A stretch of DNA of 64,000 nucleotides. Origin: Paenibacillus sp. yr247 (GTDB taxonomy: Bacteria > Bacillota > Bacilli > Paenibacillales > NBRC-103111). The position numbers were made by a program, and so were the translations under genes. The DNA lies in assembly GCF_900103825.1 (NCBI RefSeq), contig NZ_FNIF01000001.1:682001-746000 (forward strand), written 5' to 3'. Under the pieces are notes generated by a model. It did no database searches. It saw only the letters and a list, made by a program, of their open reading frames with translations, and was not told the DNA's origin. Shown piece by piece: positions 17,978-26,188 of this stretch (its first letter is position 1; every line of letters begins with the position of its first letter).

Positions 17978-19723
17978 ATGAATATTAGCGGATTAATTCG
18001 TAGTTTGGTCGGGGATTTATCGGCATCTGAAAGTAAGGTGCTTGAATTAAAAGTAGGACAAATTGTTAAAGGTGTCGTTCTTCAATTGCTCAATGATCAA
18101 GAAGCTCTGTTGAATATTGGCGGTGTGCAAGTTCGGGCCAAGCTGGAAACTCCTCTCAAACAAGGGGACGTGACGATGCTGCAAGTTCAGCCTGAATCAA
18201 GCGGCGGTCAAATCATGTTGAAGCCACTTACTTCTTCGGATACTCAAATTGCGGATGACTCGCTGAGTGAACTGTTCAAAGCTTTTGCAGTGAAAGATAC
18301 AGCCGGGAATCGTCATATGGTGCAGCAGATGCAGCAAGAAGGCGTTCCGGTATCAAAAGAGAATGTGAAGTTATTCGAGGCTTTGATGCGTAATATGCCT
18401 GAGGGTGTGAATAAGGAAGAATGGACACAAGCAGCTATACTTGCTTATAAGAAAGGACTGCCGCTCACACAGGAGATTGTGGGGGCTTTGAGGCAGGTCA
18501 CTTCGGGACCTTCAGTTGGGCGGGTGCTGGAGCAGCTGGAGCAGCAAGCTACTGCTTATCTTGAGCAAGAGCCAGCACACCCGGCCGCGGATACCGCTAA
18601 GCAGGTGGTATCGCTGCTTAAGGAGCTGCGGGCTTCCGCCGCAGCTGCGTGGCCCGCGCGGCCGCCGGAGGCGACGGCCGCGGATGTTGTTGTTACGCCA
18701 GCTGCTCCGCAGGCTGGCGGTGGTGCTGGTAAGGCGGCTCCCGCAGGGCCGCCGTCTTCGATTAATAGCAGCGTGCCTGCGCCAGCTGCCGATGTGGCTC
18801 CGCCTGCTACAGCTGCTGTGGGCACGGGGCTTTCCGCGGCTGCGCCTTCTAGTGAAGGCGAACCGCCCGTGGCGGGTTCGCCCGCACCTGCACAGCCGCC
18901 TGCGAAGCAGAAGGCGGCTGGTGCAGCGGATGCGCAGGCGCAAAGCGCTGCGCTCAGTGAGCCCGAGGCTGATCCAGAGCCAAACTGGATCAGCCGGATG
19001 CTCAAAGCCGTTGGCGTGGAGCATGAAGCTCATCTAGCTGGAAAGCTAGATGAGCGCATGGATCCGCTATTACGCCAACGTACCAAAACCGACGATCAGA
19101 TGCCGAATCTGATCGTTTCAACCGCCCAGCAAGACGACTCCGTCAAGCCTGCTGCTGATACACTGAAGAGTCTGCTGCTTCAGCTGACAGCCTCGGATGA
19201 CACTCCAGCGCCGCTCAAAGAGGCGGCGCAGCAAGCGATTGCGCAAATTACGGGGCAACAGCTCATGTTGACTGGCGACAAGAATTCCATGTTTGCACAC
19301 ATGACATTGTTTGTCCCCTTCATGGATGGTACAGGACAGCAATCTGCCGCTATACATATTCAATCCCGCAAAGGTAAGCGCGGGGAGGTGGATGCGAGCA
19401 ATTGTCGTTTACTGTTCGACCTGCAAATGAAAGTGATGGGCAATACCTTGCTCGACGTGCATGTCGTCAATAAAATTGTTTCTTTAAATATCCACAATGA
19501 TCATCCAGCCTTAGCTCCGTTAATGGAGGAGTCCAAAGAAGAGATAACGGCAGCTATGCATAAAGCTGGGTATCAATTTATTTCTTTGAAATGCTCACCT
19601 TATCCAGAGCCACCTGTGATGAAGGAGAATGAGACATTCAAGCAAGGGGCTTCTGACGGAAGAGTAGATCTTAGAGTACTTTATCAGCCGAAAGCCTACA
19701 AGGGGGTGGATTTCCGCGCATGA
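17978..19723 (+). CDS. FliK-like protein with Ala/Pro-rich linker (YlqG position)
   Basis: The function is not established. The 581-residue product has an N-terminal region of about 200 residues with a beta-rich start (KVGQIVKGVVLQLL), then a low-complexity Ala/Pro/Gly linker at about 201-331. The C-terminal region (about 420-580) resembles the hook-length control (FliK C-terminal) fold, with GEVDASNCRLLFDLQ and LMEESKEEITAAMHKAGYQ. It occupies the place of ylqG in B. subtilis. ATG 17978 is used because GTG 17969 lies in GAGGTGA. A sigma-D-like promoter precedes it, and the FlhB-like gene overlaps its stop by 4 bp. The linker DNA is GC-rich and open in several frames. Confidence 0.75.
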   Translation: MNISGLIRSLVGDLSASESKVLELKVGQIVKGVVLQLLNDQEALLNIGGVQVRAKLETPLKQGDVTMLQVQPESSGGQIMLKPLTSSDTQIADDSLSELFKAFAVKDTAGNRHMVQQMQQEGVPVSKENVKLFEALMRNMPEGVNKEEWTQAAILAYKKGLPLTQEIVGALRQVTSGPSVGRVLEQLEQQATAYLEQEPAHPAADTAKQVVSLLKELRASAAAAWPARPPEATAADVVVTPAAPQAGGGAGKAAPAGPPSSINSSVPAPAADVAPPATAAVGTGLSAAAPSSEGEPPVAGSPAPAQPPAKQKAAGAADAQAQSAALSEPEADPEPNWISRMLKAVGVEHEAHLAGKLDERMDPLLRQRTKTDDQMPNLIVSTAQQDDSVKPAADTLKSLLLQLTASDDTPAPLKEAAQQAIAQITGQQLMLTGDKNSMFAHMTLFVPFMDGTGQQSAAIHIQSRKGKRGEVDASNCRLLFDLQMKVMGNTLLDVHVVNKIVSLNIHNDHPALAPLMEESKEEITAAMHKAGYQFISLKCSPYPEPPVMKENETFKQGASDGRVDLRVLYQPKAYKGVDFRA

Positions 19724-20031
19724 CCAAGCAAAATTCATCCAAGGAGTCAAAACCGACGCCAATCAAGAAGGCGGTGGCGCTTCGTTACTCACCTGAAGTG
19801 CAGAAAGCTCCAACCTTAATTGCCAAAGGCAAAGGGCACATGGCAGAAGCCATTTTGCAAAAAGCTAAGGATAACGGAATCCCCATTCAAGAGGATTCTT
19901 CCTTGGTCGAGGTATTGTCTAAGCTGGATTTAGATCAAGAAATTCCTCCGGAATTATATCAATTGGTAGCTGAGGTGCTTAGTTTTATCTACCGTTCAGA
20001 TAACCGAATGAGATTGTCGAGGAATGGATGA
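19720..20031 (+). CDS. ylqH: FlhB C-terminal-like protein (FlhX/YlqH type)
   Basis: This 103-residue soluble protein aligns along its length with the cytoplasmic C-terminal domain of FlhB. VALRYSPEVQKAPTLIAKG here corresponds to VALKYDSNNMQAPTVIAKG in the flhB gene at 49528, and IPPELYQLVAEVLSFIY to IPAELFQAVAEVLAYVY. It has no membrane helices and no NPTH autocleavage site, because homology begins just after it. By family knowledge it may act in substrate switching of the flagellar export gate. Overlaps with both neighbours (ATGA) suggest coupled translation. Confidence 0.88.
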   Translation: MTKQNSSKESKPTPIKKAVALRYSPEVQKAPTLIAKGKGHMAEAILQKAKDNGIPIQEDSSLVEVLSKLDLDQEIPPELYQLVAEVLSFIYRSDNRMRLSRNG

Positions 20032-20408
20032 TGACTGGATTTCGCAAAGATGATCGGAAGCAGTTGGGGAAACTAGGCGAGGATTTGGCTGAGACTTTTC
20101 TTAGCGAGAATGAGCACCGAATTGTGGCAAGGAATTGGCGCTGCCGAACGGGAGAACTTGATATCATTGCAGAGCAAGCAAATACGTTAATTTTTGTTGA
20201 GGTCAGAACAAGACGACCTTCTGGTCGTTTTGGTACAGCCAAAGAATCCGTCGACATTCGTAAACAGGTGAAAGTCAGAGAAACGGCACAATTTTATTTA
20301 CATCGGTATCAAAAATATGAGCAATCCATTCGCTTCGATGTGATTACGGTAGAAGTATCAATGGATGGAGCAGTACCACACATTGAACACATAAAAGGAG
20401 CCTTTTGA
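20028..20408 (+). CDS. yraN: YraN family putative endonuclease
   Basis: The 126-residue protein has the core of the YraN family, a small PD-(D/E)xK-like fold of unknown biological role: GKLGEDLAETFL, then GELDIIAEQ and FVEVRTRR. The last motif has Arg where many members have Lys (EVK), so nuclease activity is uncertain. It overlaps ylqH by 4 bp. Its stop codon lies within the first arm of the convergent terminator. Confidence 0.9.
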   Translation: MMTGFRKDDRKQLGKLGEDLAETFLSENEHRIVARNWRCRTGELDIIAEQANTLIFVEVRTRRPSGRFGTAKESVDIRKQVKVRETAQFYLHRYQKYEQSIRFDVITVEVSMDGAVPHIEHIKGAF

Positions 20409-20449
20409 GCGCGAGAGTCGATCAGACTACGGATCAAAAGGCTCTTTTT
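20398..20449 (+). terminator. Terminator between yraN and comM, partly bidirectional
   Basis: GAGCCTTTTGA (20398-20408) and TCAAAAGGCTC (20434-20444) form a perfect 11-pair stem followed by TTTTTA. The first arm includes the stop codon of yraN. On the minus strand the same stem is followed by a short TTTTATG, so it may also end comM transcripts. Confidence 0.85.
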
Positions 20450-20459
20450 ATTTACAGCT

Positions 20460-22031
20460 TCAGCATTCAATCTCTTCAATCCTCTGCTTTTTATCCAAAT
20501 TACGGTATTGGATTGCCTCTGCCAAATGCTGAGGCAAGATGCTGTCACAATCCTCCAGATCAGCAATCGTTAGAGCTAACCGCAGGATGCGGTCGTGAGC
20601 CCTTGCGCTGAGTCCCAAAGCTTCAAAAGAAGCACTAAGCAGCTGATCACCTTCTGCTGTTAAACGGCAAATTTGTCGCATGCGTGTTCCGCTCAATTCA
20701 TTATTATGCTGGATGCCGGTCCCTGCATAACGCTGTTGCTGCCTATGATGTGCGCGCATAACATGCTCTAACATTTCTTTGGATGATAAGTGATTGGCTC
20801 GCTCTTTTAATTGTGAATAGCTTGGTTTAGGTACTTCGACATGAAGATCGATGCGATCGAGCAAGGGGCCTGATATTTTAGAACGGTATTGAACGATTTT
20901 GGCGGGACTGCAGATGCAAGCATTTGCTTCTGTTTCAGCTCCATAAAAACCACAGGGACAAGGATTCATCGCGGCAGCCAATATAAATTGAGATGGGAAT
21001 GTGTAAACGGCTCTTGCTCTTGCAATCGTAACATAGCGATCCTCAAGCGGTTGTCTAAGAACTTCGAGGGCGTTTCTTGTAAATTCTGGTAACTCATCCA
21101 GAAAAAGAATGCCTCTATGAGATAAACTAACCTCACCTGGCTTTGGAATTGTACCGCCTCCGACAAGTCCTGCAGGGGAAATCGTATGATGCGGAGCTCT
21201 AAATGATCGTGTACGCATAAGGGATGAGCGATCAATAAGCTTGCCTGAGGCGCTGTAAATCTTTGTGACTTCCAAAGCTTCTTTGTCCGACATAGGAGGT
21301 AGAATCGAGGGCATGCGCTTTACAAGCATTGTTTTCCCAGTTCCCGGGGGACCAATCAAGATAATATTATGCATCCCGGCCGCAGCAATCATCATGGCAC
21401 GCTTCACTTGATGTTGTCCATTGACATCGGAATAATCATCGACAAAGCTGCGTTCTTTCTTGGAAATTGTCGAAAGTTTGCTACCTTTATTATTAATCTC
21501 ATTAAATATAAATTCGTGATAAGATTGCTTATTCCAGCGTTTAAAATCAGAGAGATTTGTTATCGCACATACCTCAATGCCTTCAATCAGTGCAGCTTCA
21601 GCGGCATTCGTGAGAGGCAAGCATACACGCTTTACTCCTATTTTTTTGGCAGCATGTGCCATGGAAAGGACGCCAGGTATGGGTCGAAGAGAACCATCCA
21701 AAGCTAATTCGCCCAGAAACAAGGTGTGCTGAAAGCTGTCCATCAGCACTTGTCCAGTTGTAATGAGAATTCCGATAGCAATGGCTAAATCGAAAGAAGA
21801 ACCTTCTTTGCGCAAATCTGCAGGTGCGAGATTAACGGTTATTCGGTCCATTGGGAATGTAAATCCACAATTTTTGATCGAGGAACGCACTCTTTCGACA
21901 GATTCCCGAACAGCAGAGTCGGGGAGCCCGACCAAATTAATTTGAGGTAAACCACTAGCAATATCGACTTCTACTTCGATTGTTTGTCCTTCTATACCCT
22001 GCAAGCATGCGCTCAATACTTTGCCATACAT
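20460..22031 (-). CDS. comM: YifB/ComM family Mg-chelatase-like AAA+ ATPase
   Basis: ComM-type proteins are hexameric helicase-like ATPases. In Gram-negative bacteria ComM drives branch migration in natural transformation, and the role in Gram-positives is less clear. The 523-residue product has the N-terminal ChlI-like domain, Walker A GPPGTGKTM, Walker B LFLDELPEF, the Cys motif NPCPCGFYG and the C-terminal Mg_chelatase domain. It is the only minus-strand gene in the window and interrupts the Bacillus order between ylqH and sucC. GAGGAAGGTG precedes its ATG. dprA, another transformation gene, lies 3 kb downstream on the other strand. Confidence 0.94.
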   Translation of the reverse strand: MYGKVLSACLQGIEGQTIEVEVDIASGLPQINLVGLPDSAVRESVERVRSSIKNCGFTFPMDRITVNLAPADLRKEGSSFDLAIAIGILITTGQVLMDSFQHTLFLGELALDGSLRPIPGVLSMAHAAKKIGVKRVCLPLTNAAEAALIEGIEVCAITNLSDFKRWNKQSYHEFIFNEINNKGSKLSTISKKERSFVDDYSDVNGQHQVKRAMMIAAAGMHNIILIGPPGTGKTMLVKRMPSILPPMSDKEALEVTKIYSASGKLIDRSSLMRTRSFRAPHHTISPAGLVGGGTIPKPGEVSLSHRGILFLDELPEFTRNALEVLRQPLEDRYVTIARARAVYTFPSQFILAAAMNPCPCGFYGAETEANACICSPAKIVQYRSKISGPLLDRIDLHVEVPKPSYSQLKERANHLSSKEMLEHVMRAHHRQQQRYAGTGIQHNNELSGTRMRQICRLTAEGDQLLSASFEALGLSARAHDRILRLALTIADLEDCDSILPQHLAEAIQYRNLDKKQRIEEIEC

Positions 22032-22127
22032 GCAAAAACACCTTCCTCTCCATGTTTACGCAGCTGTCTCAAACTGTCGTAATTTAGGATAAAAGGTGCT
22101 TCCTTATTGATCCGCTTATTTTCCCTT

Positions 22128-22157
22128 ATTGTATCAGAAAATGGTAAAATTACGCAA
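22128..22157 (-). promoter_or_regulatory. Probable promoter for comM
   Basis: On the minus strand TTGCGT (22152-22157) is followed after 18 bp by TACAAT (22128-22133), which is preceded by TGA as an extended -10. It lies about 100 bp upstream of the comM start. Confidence 0.5.
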
Positions 22158-22224
22158 TCCATAAATAATCCAAGAACGTTTTAAATATAGCCAACATGCA
22201 CATACTGGAACTAGAGGTGATGAT

Positions 22225-22482
22225 ATGCAGGAGAAACCGTATTTTTGTCCCAATTGTCGATCTAATCGTATTAAATTCAGTGTGATCACAAGTTATGCAC
22301 AGTCGTTTCTGAAGGATGCTCTTTCCGGAAGTATAACTGAATTCAAGGATCCTAACGCGATACCAGAACCAGAGCCAACCATTCAATGTCTTGTGTGTAA
22401 CTTCACGGGTAATGAGCTGCGATTCATTAAACAAGCGGAGCGTGAACCGCGAATGAATACACCGACAACGCCACTTTACTAA
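22225..22482 (+). CDS. Small zinc-ribbon protein, unknown function
   Basis: I do not recognise a characterised family. The 85-residue product has two CxxC pairs, CPNC near the N-terminus (residues 8-11) and CLVC near residue 55, which together could bind one zinc ion. The rest is hydrophilic with a Pro-rich middle. AGAGGTGATG gives a good ribosome binding site. It is transcribed away from comM and is closed by its own strong terminator, so it looks like a single-gene unit. Confidence 0.75.
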   Translation: MQEKPYFCPNCRSNRIKFSVITSYAQSFLKDALSGSITEFKDPNAIPEPEPTIQCLVCNFTGNELRFIKQAEREPRMNTPTTPLY

Positions 22483-22494
22483 CATACTTGAAGC

Positions 22495-22535
22495 AAGACG
22501 TATTTTTCCGTTCTTGGAAAATACGTCTTTTTTTA
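22495..22535 (+). terminator. Rho-independent terminator after the zinc-ribbon gene
   Basis: AAGACGTATTTTTCC (22495-22509) pairs with GGAAAATACGTCTT with one bulged T and runs into TTTTTTT. The stem is long and the tail strong. Confidence 0.88.
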
Positions 22536-22605
22536 TTATATAAAAGGTGATAGCTAAATTTTTTCAGTGTGAAAGGAAAATTTGAATGAATTAATGAAAA
22601 AAATA

Positions 22606-22634
22606 AGGAAAATGTCGAAAATTAGTGATACAAT
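22606..22634 (+). promoter_or_regulatory. Possible extended -10 promoter for sucCD
   Basis: TGA-TACAAT (22626-22634) is an extended -10 element 136 bp before sucC. The -35 at 17 bp is poor (AGGAAA). Upstream, an AT-rich imperfect dyad (AAATTTT at 22557 and AAAATTT at 22577, around TTCA-GTG-TGAA) may be an operator. It is not a good CodY box. The rest of the 287-bp gap shows no gene. Confidence 0.4.
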
Positions 22635-22769
22635 GGTTAGGGCTTGTGAAGAAGTGTGATACTAATTCCGGCAGAAAGATTTATTTCGTGCACAACGCAA
22701 ATAGGAAATTACACTTTTCCCCTGTATAGCACGCATAGAAAGTCCACACTGATAGGAGGATTTTAGGAA

Positions 22770-23930
22770 ATGAATATCCATGAGTACCAAGGCAAAGAAG
22801 TCCTGAGACAGTACGGAGTCAACGTTCCTAACGGGAAAGTTGCTTTTACCGTTGATGAAGCTGTTGAAGCAGCGAAAGAACTCGGAACGTCCGTCGTCGT
22901 TGTAAAGGCGCAAATTCATGCCGGAGGTCGCGGTAAAGCTGGCGGCGTTAAGGTAGCCAAAAGCCTTGATGAAGTTCGTACATATGCTAGCGAAATTCTT
23001 GGTAAAGTTCTTGTCACTCACCAAACGGGTCCAGAAGGTAAAGAAGTTAAACGCCTTTTGATCGAAGAAGGTTGTGACATTAAAAAAGAATATTATGTTG
23101 GTGTTGTTGTTGACCGTGCTACAGGTAGCGTCGTTTTGATGGCATCTGAAGAAGGCGGTACGGAGATTGAAGAGGTTGCTGAGCATTCTCCAGAGAAAAT
23201 TTTCAAGGAAGTTGTGGATCCTGCGATCGGTCTTCAAGCTTTCCAAGCACGTAGACTTGCTTACTCCATCAACATTCCTAACGAGCTCGTTAACAAAGCA
23301 GTTAAATTCATGCTTGCTCTTTATAAAGCATTCGTAGAGAAAGACGCATCCATTGCAGAAATCAACCCACTGGTTGTTACTGGCTCTGGCGACGTTATGG
23401 CTCTTGATGCAAAATTGAACTTTGATTCTAACGCGCTTTTCCGTCACAAAGACATTGTTGAGCTTCGTGACCTTGAAGAGGAAGATGCAAAAGAAATTCA
23501 AGCTTCTAAGTTTGACCTGAGCTACATTGCTCTTGATGGTAACATCGGCTGTATGGTTAACGGCGCAGGACTTGCGATGGCCACTATGGACATTATCAAG
23601 CACTACGGCGGAGACCCGGCTAACTTCCTAGACGTAGGGGGCGGTGCTACAAAAGAGAAAGTTACCGAAGCTTTCAAAATCATCTTGTCAGATGAGCAAG
23701 TTAAAGGGATCTTCGTTAACATTTTCGGCGGCATCATGCGTTGTGATGTTATTGCTGATGGTGTTGTAGCAGCGGCTAGAGAGCTTGGACTTTCCCGTCC
23801 GCTAGTTGTTCGTCTTGAAGGAACAAACGTGGAACTTGGTAAAAAGATTCTAAACGAATCCGGCTTGAACATTGTTGCTGCTGATTCCATGGCAGATGGC
23901 GCACAAAAAATCGTTGCATTAGTGAAATAA
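22770..23930 (+). CDS. sucC: Succinyl-CoA synthetase, beta subunit
   Basis: SucC forms the nucleotide-binding half of the TCA cycle enzyme that makes ATP or GTP from succinyl-CoA. The 386 residues start [17 protein letters not shown], contain the ATP-grasp loop [15 protein letters not shown] and the C-terminal ligase domain with FLDVGGGA and [10 protein letters not shown]. Length is typical. AGGAGG lies upstream, and sucD follows after 48 bp. Confidence 0.97.
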   Translation: MNIHEYQGKEVLRQYGVNVPNGKVAFTVDEAVEAAKELGTSVVVVKAQIHAGGRGKAGGVKVAKSLDEVRTYASEILGKVLVTHQTGPEGKEVKRLLIEEGCDIKKEYYVGVVVDRATGSVVLMASEEGGTEIEEVAEHSPEKIFKEVVDPAIGLQAFQARRLAYSINIPNELVNKAVKFMLALYKAFVEKDASIAEINPLVVTGSGDVMALDAKLNFDSNALFRHKDIVELRDLEEEDAKEIQASKFDLSYIALDGNIGCMVNGAGLAMATMDIIKHYGGDPANFLDVGGGATKEKVTEAFKIILSDEQVKGIFVNIFGGIMRCDVIADGVVAAARELGLSRPLVVRLEGTNVELGKKILNESGLNIVAADSMADGAQKIVALVK

Positions 23931-23978
23931 TTAAACCCGAGCGGTTTTAAATAATATAGGGGATGTGAACAAAAGATC

Positions 23979-24911
23979 ATGAGTATTTTGGTCAATAAAC
24001 ATACAAAAGTCATTACTCAAGGGATTACCGGCGCTACGGGTTTGTTTCATACCAAAGGCGGTCTGGAATACGGCACACAAATGGTTGGTGGCGTAACCCC
24101 AGGTAAAGGCGGAACAAAAGTAGATATCACACTGGAAAACGGTGAACTTGTTCAGCTTCCTGTTTTTAACACAGTTATCGAAGCTAAGAATGCAACTGGT
24201 GCTACGGCATCCGTTATCTATGTTCCACCTGCTTTCGCAGCAGAGTCGATCATTGAAGCTATTGAAGCTGAACTTGATCTGGTTATCTGTATTACTGAAG
24301 GCATTCCTGTTCTTGACATGGTTAACGTGAAACGTTACCTGGAAGGCAAAAAAACTGTTCTTATCGGACCTAACTGTCCGGGCGTTATCACACCAGGCGA
24401 GTGCAAAATCGGTATTATGCCGGGTTATATTCATACGCCAGGTCACGTAGGTGTTGTATCCCGTTCCGGGACATTAACTTACGAAGCGGTTCACCAATTG
24501 ACAACTCGCGGTATTGGACAATCCTCCGCAGTTGGTATCGGTGGAGACCCTGTTAAAGGCTCCGAGTTCATCGATATCCTCAAACGCTTTAATGATGATC
24601 CGGATACTTATGCTGTTATCATGATCGGTGAGATTGGCGGTACAGCAGAAGAAGAAGCGGCAGAATGGGTTGCTGCTAATATGACGAAGCCGGTTGTAGG
24701 CTTTATCGGTGGTAAAACAGCGCCTCCAGGAAAACGTATGGGCCATGCTGGCGCAATTATTTCTGGTGGTAAAGGAACAGCTGCTGAGAAAGTTGCAACG
24801 ATGGAAAGATGCGGAATCCGAGTGGCAGCTACGCCATCAGAGATGGGTTCTACACTTGTAAGCGTGCTTGAAGAAAAAGGTATGCTGGATAAAGTTATCA
24901 CAAAAAAATAG
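23979..24911 (+). CDS. sucD: Succinyl-CoA synthetase, alpha subunit
   Basis: SucD binds CoA and carries the phosphohistidine intermediate, here H256 in KRMGHAGAI. The 310-residue protein has [12 protein letters not shown] for CoA binding and [12 protein letters not shown] in the middle. It forms a heterodimer or heterotetramer with SucC in the cytoplasm. A terminator ends the two-gene unit. Confidence 0.97.
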   Translation: MSILVNKHTKVITQGITGATGLFHTKGGLEYGTQMVGGVTPGKGGTKVDITLENGELVQLPVFNTVIEAKNATGATASVIYVPPAFAAESIIEAIEAELDLVICITEGIPVLDMVNVKRYLEGKKTVLIGPNCPGVITPGECKIGIMPGYIHTPGHVGVVSRSGTLTYEAVHQLTTRGIGQSSAVGIGGDPVKGSEFIDILKRFNDDPDTYAVIMIGEIGGTAEEEAAEWVAANMTKPVVGFIGGKTAPPGKRMGHAGAIISGGKGTAAEKVATMERCGIRVAATPSEMGSTLVSVLEEKGMLDKVITKK

Positions 24912-24933
24912 TTCTCTTCTAACGAAGGTAAGC

Positions 24934-24980
24934 AACCTTCCATATCCCTGAATCAGGGATTTGGGAGGTTTTTTGTTTTT
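24934..24980 (+). terminator. Rho-independent terminator after sucD
   Basis: An inner ATCCCTG/CAGGGAT stem with an AAT loop is extended by AACCTTCC/GGGAGGTT and followed by TTTTTTGTTTTT. Confidence 0.9.
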
Positions 24981-25026
24981 CTAGTTGTGCATACATTTGT
25001 CAATCGAGTAGGGAGTGTATATACTT

Positions 25027-26118
25027 ATGGATAATCGCTTGATTTTATTTGGTCTCCACGAGCTCGAAGGTGTTGGTTGGAAAACGATTCTTCAGCTACT
25101 AGGACGCTTCCCTGAGCCTGACGTGCTATTTGAGCTGTCTGCAGCAGAAATTGCCTCTAAAGGTATCCGAACTTCCATAGCTGAACAAATTGCCATGCGG
25201 TTTACTCCGGCTTTCATCGAGCAAAAGCTTCAAGTATATATGAAGCAATCCATTCAAATTCTTACGCTTTTGGACGCTGAATACCCTCCGATACTTAAAG
25301 AAATCGCGCAGCCTCCTTGGGTGTTGTATGTGAAAGGAAACATGTCTTTTCTGAATCAGCGACTCCTTGGCATGGTAGGCACACGAACTCCGACGCTTTA
25401 TGGAAAGAAGATTGCAGAGGAATGGGCGGCTGCTCTTTCAAGAGCAGGATTCGGTATTGTGAGTGGACTGGCCAGAGGGATTGACAACAAGGCCCATATT
25501 GGTGCATTGCAGGGTAAATCTAAGACAGTTGCTGTTCTTGGATGTGCGATTAATCAGATATATCCGCGTGAAAATGCTTTATTATACCGTAACATTGAGC
25601 AAGAGGGTGTCATAATTTCTGAATATCCCATTGGCACAGGAATGAGGCCTGGTATGTTTCCGCAGCGGAATCGAATCATAGCTGGATTGTCGTTGGGAGT
25701 TACGGTTGTTGAAGCAGCTGAGGATAGTGGTTCGCTAATTACAGTTGAATTTGCTCTTGATGAATCTCGAGATGTCTTCGCCGTTCCCGGTCCTATTGAT
25801 TCTCGTCAAAGTAGTGGTGTTCACAAGCTTCTTAAGGATGGCGCTAAATTAGTTACCCGTGTTGAGGAGATCTTAGACGACTATAACCATATGATAAGTT
25901 CAGAAGATCAGAGTGCAATAAAGAAGCCTTTACCGACATTTTTGTTTACAGATGAAGAAGGCGAAATCGTTCGGAAGTTGTCGAATGATCCAGTCTCGAT
26001 TGATACCTTGTTAGAGGACGGTCAATTTACGTTTGGACATTTGCATGCAGTTCTGTTATCTTTACTATTGAAAAAGGCGATTAAACAGCTTCCAGGTTCT
26101 ACTTACATCCTAGCTTAG
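25027..26118 (+). CDS. dprA: DNA processing protein DprA
   Basis: DprA loads RecA on incoming single-stranded DNA in natural transformation. The product is 363 residues with a SAM-like N-terminal domain, the Rossmann-like core ([38 protein letters not shown]) and a winged-helix C-terminus. ATG 25027 is preceded by AGGGAG at 11 bp. The in-frame GTG at 25015 has no ribosome binding site. It sits between sucD and topA, as in Bacillus. Confidence 0.94.
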   Translation: MDNRLILFGLHELEGVGWKTILQLLGRFPEPDVLFELSAAEIASKGIRTSIAEQIAMRFTPAFIEQKLQVYMKQSIQILTLLDAEYPPILKEIAQPPWVLYVKGNMSFLNQRLLGMVGTRTPTLYGKKIAEEWAAALSRAGFGIVSGLARGIDNKAHIGALQGKSKTVAVLGCAINQIYPRENALLYRNIEQEGVIISEYPIGTGMRPGMFPQRNRIIAGLSLGVTVVEAAEDSGSLITVEFALDESRDVFAVPGPIDSRQSSGVHKLLKDGAKLVTRVEEILDDYNHMISSEDQSAIKKPLPTFLFTDEEGEIVRKLSNDPVSIDTLLEDGQFTFGHLHAVLLSLLLKKAIKQLPGSTYILA

Positions 26119-26188
26119 GCTATACACGAAGTTTTTCTTCTCGCCAATAGACTTTACCTTGAAACCAAGAGGGGAGGAAGGACGATCC

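Noticed and set aside
18512-19037. Long open frames on both strands inside the FliK-like gene (173 and 149 codons on minus, 173 in another plus frame)
   Set aside because: They coincide with the GC-rich Ala/Pro linker, where stops are rare in every frame. The products are Arg/Leu- or Ser/Ala-rich low complexity without ribosome binding sites.
22128-22145. ATTTTCTGA half-site within the comM promoter, considered as a CodY box
   Set aside because: Only about 10 of 15 bases match, and the second half is missing. This is expected by chance in AT-rich DNA.
22553-22585. AT-rich dyad upstream of sucC considered as a CodY box
   Set aside because: The AATTTT and AAAATT arms are 14 bases apart rather than three, so it does not fit the consensus.
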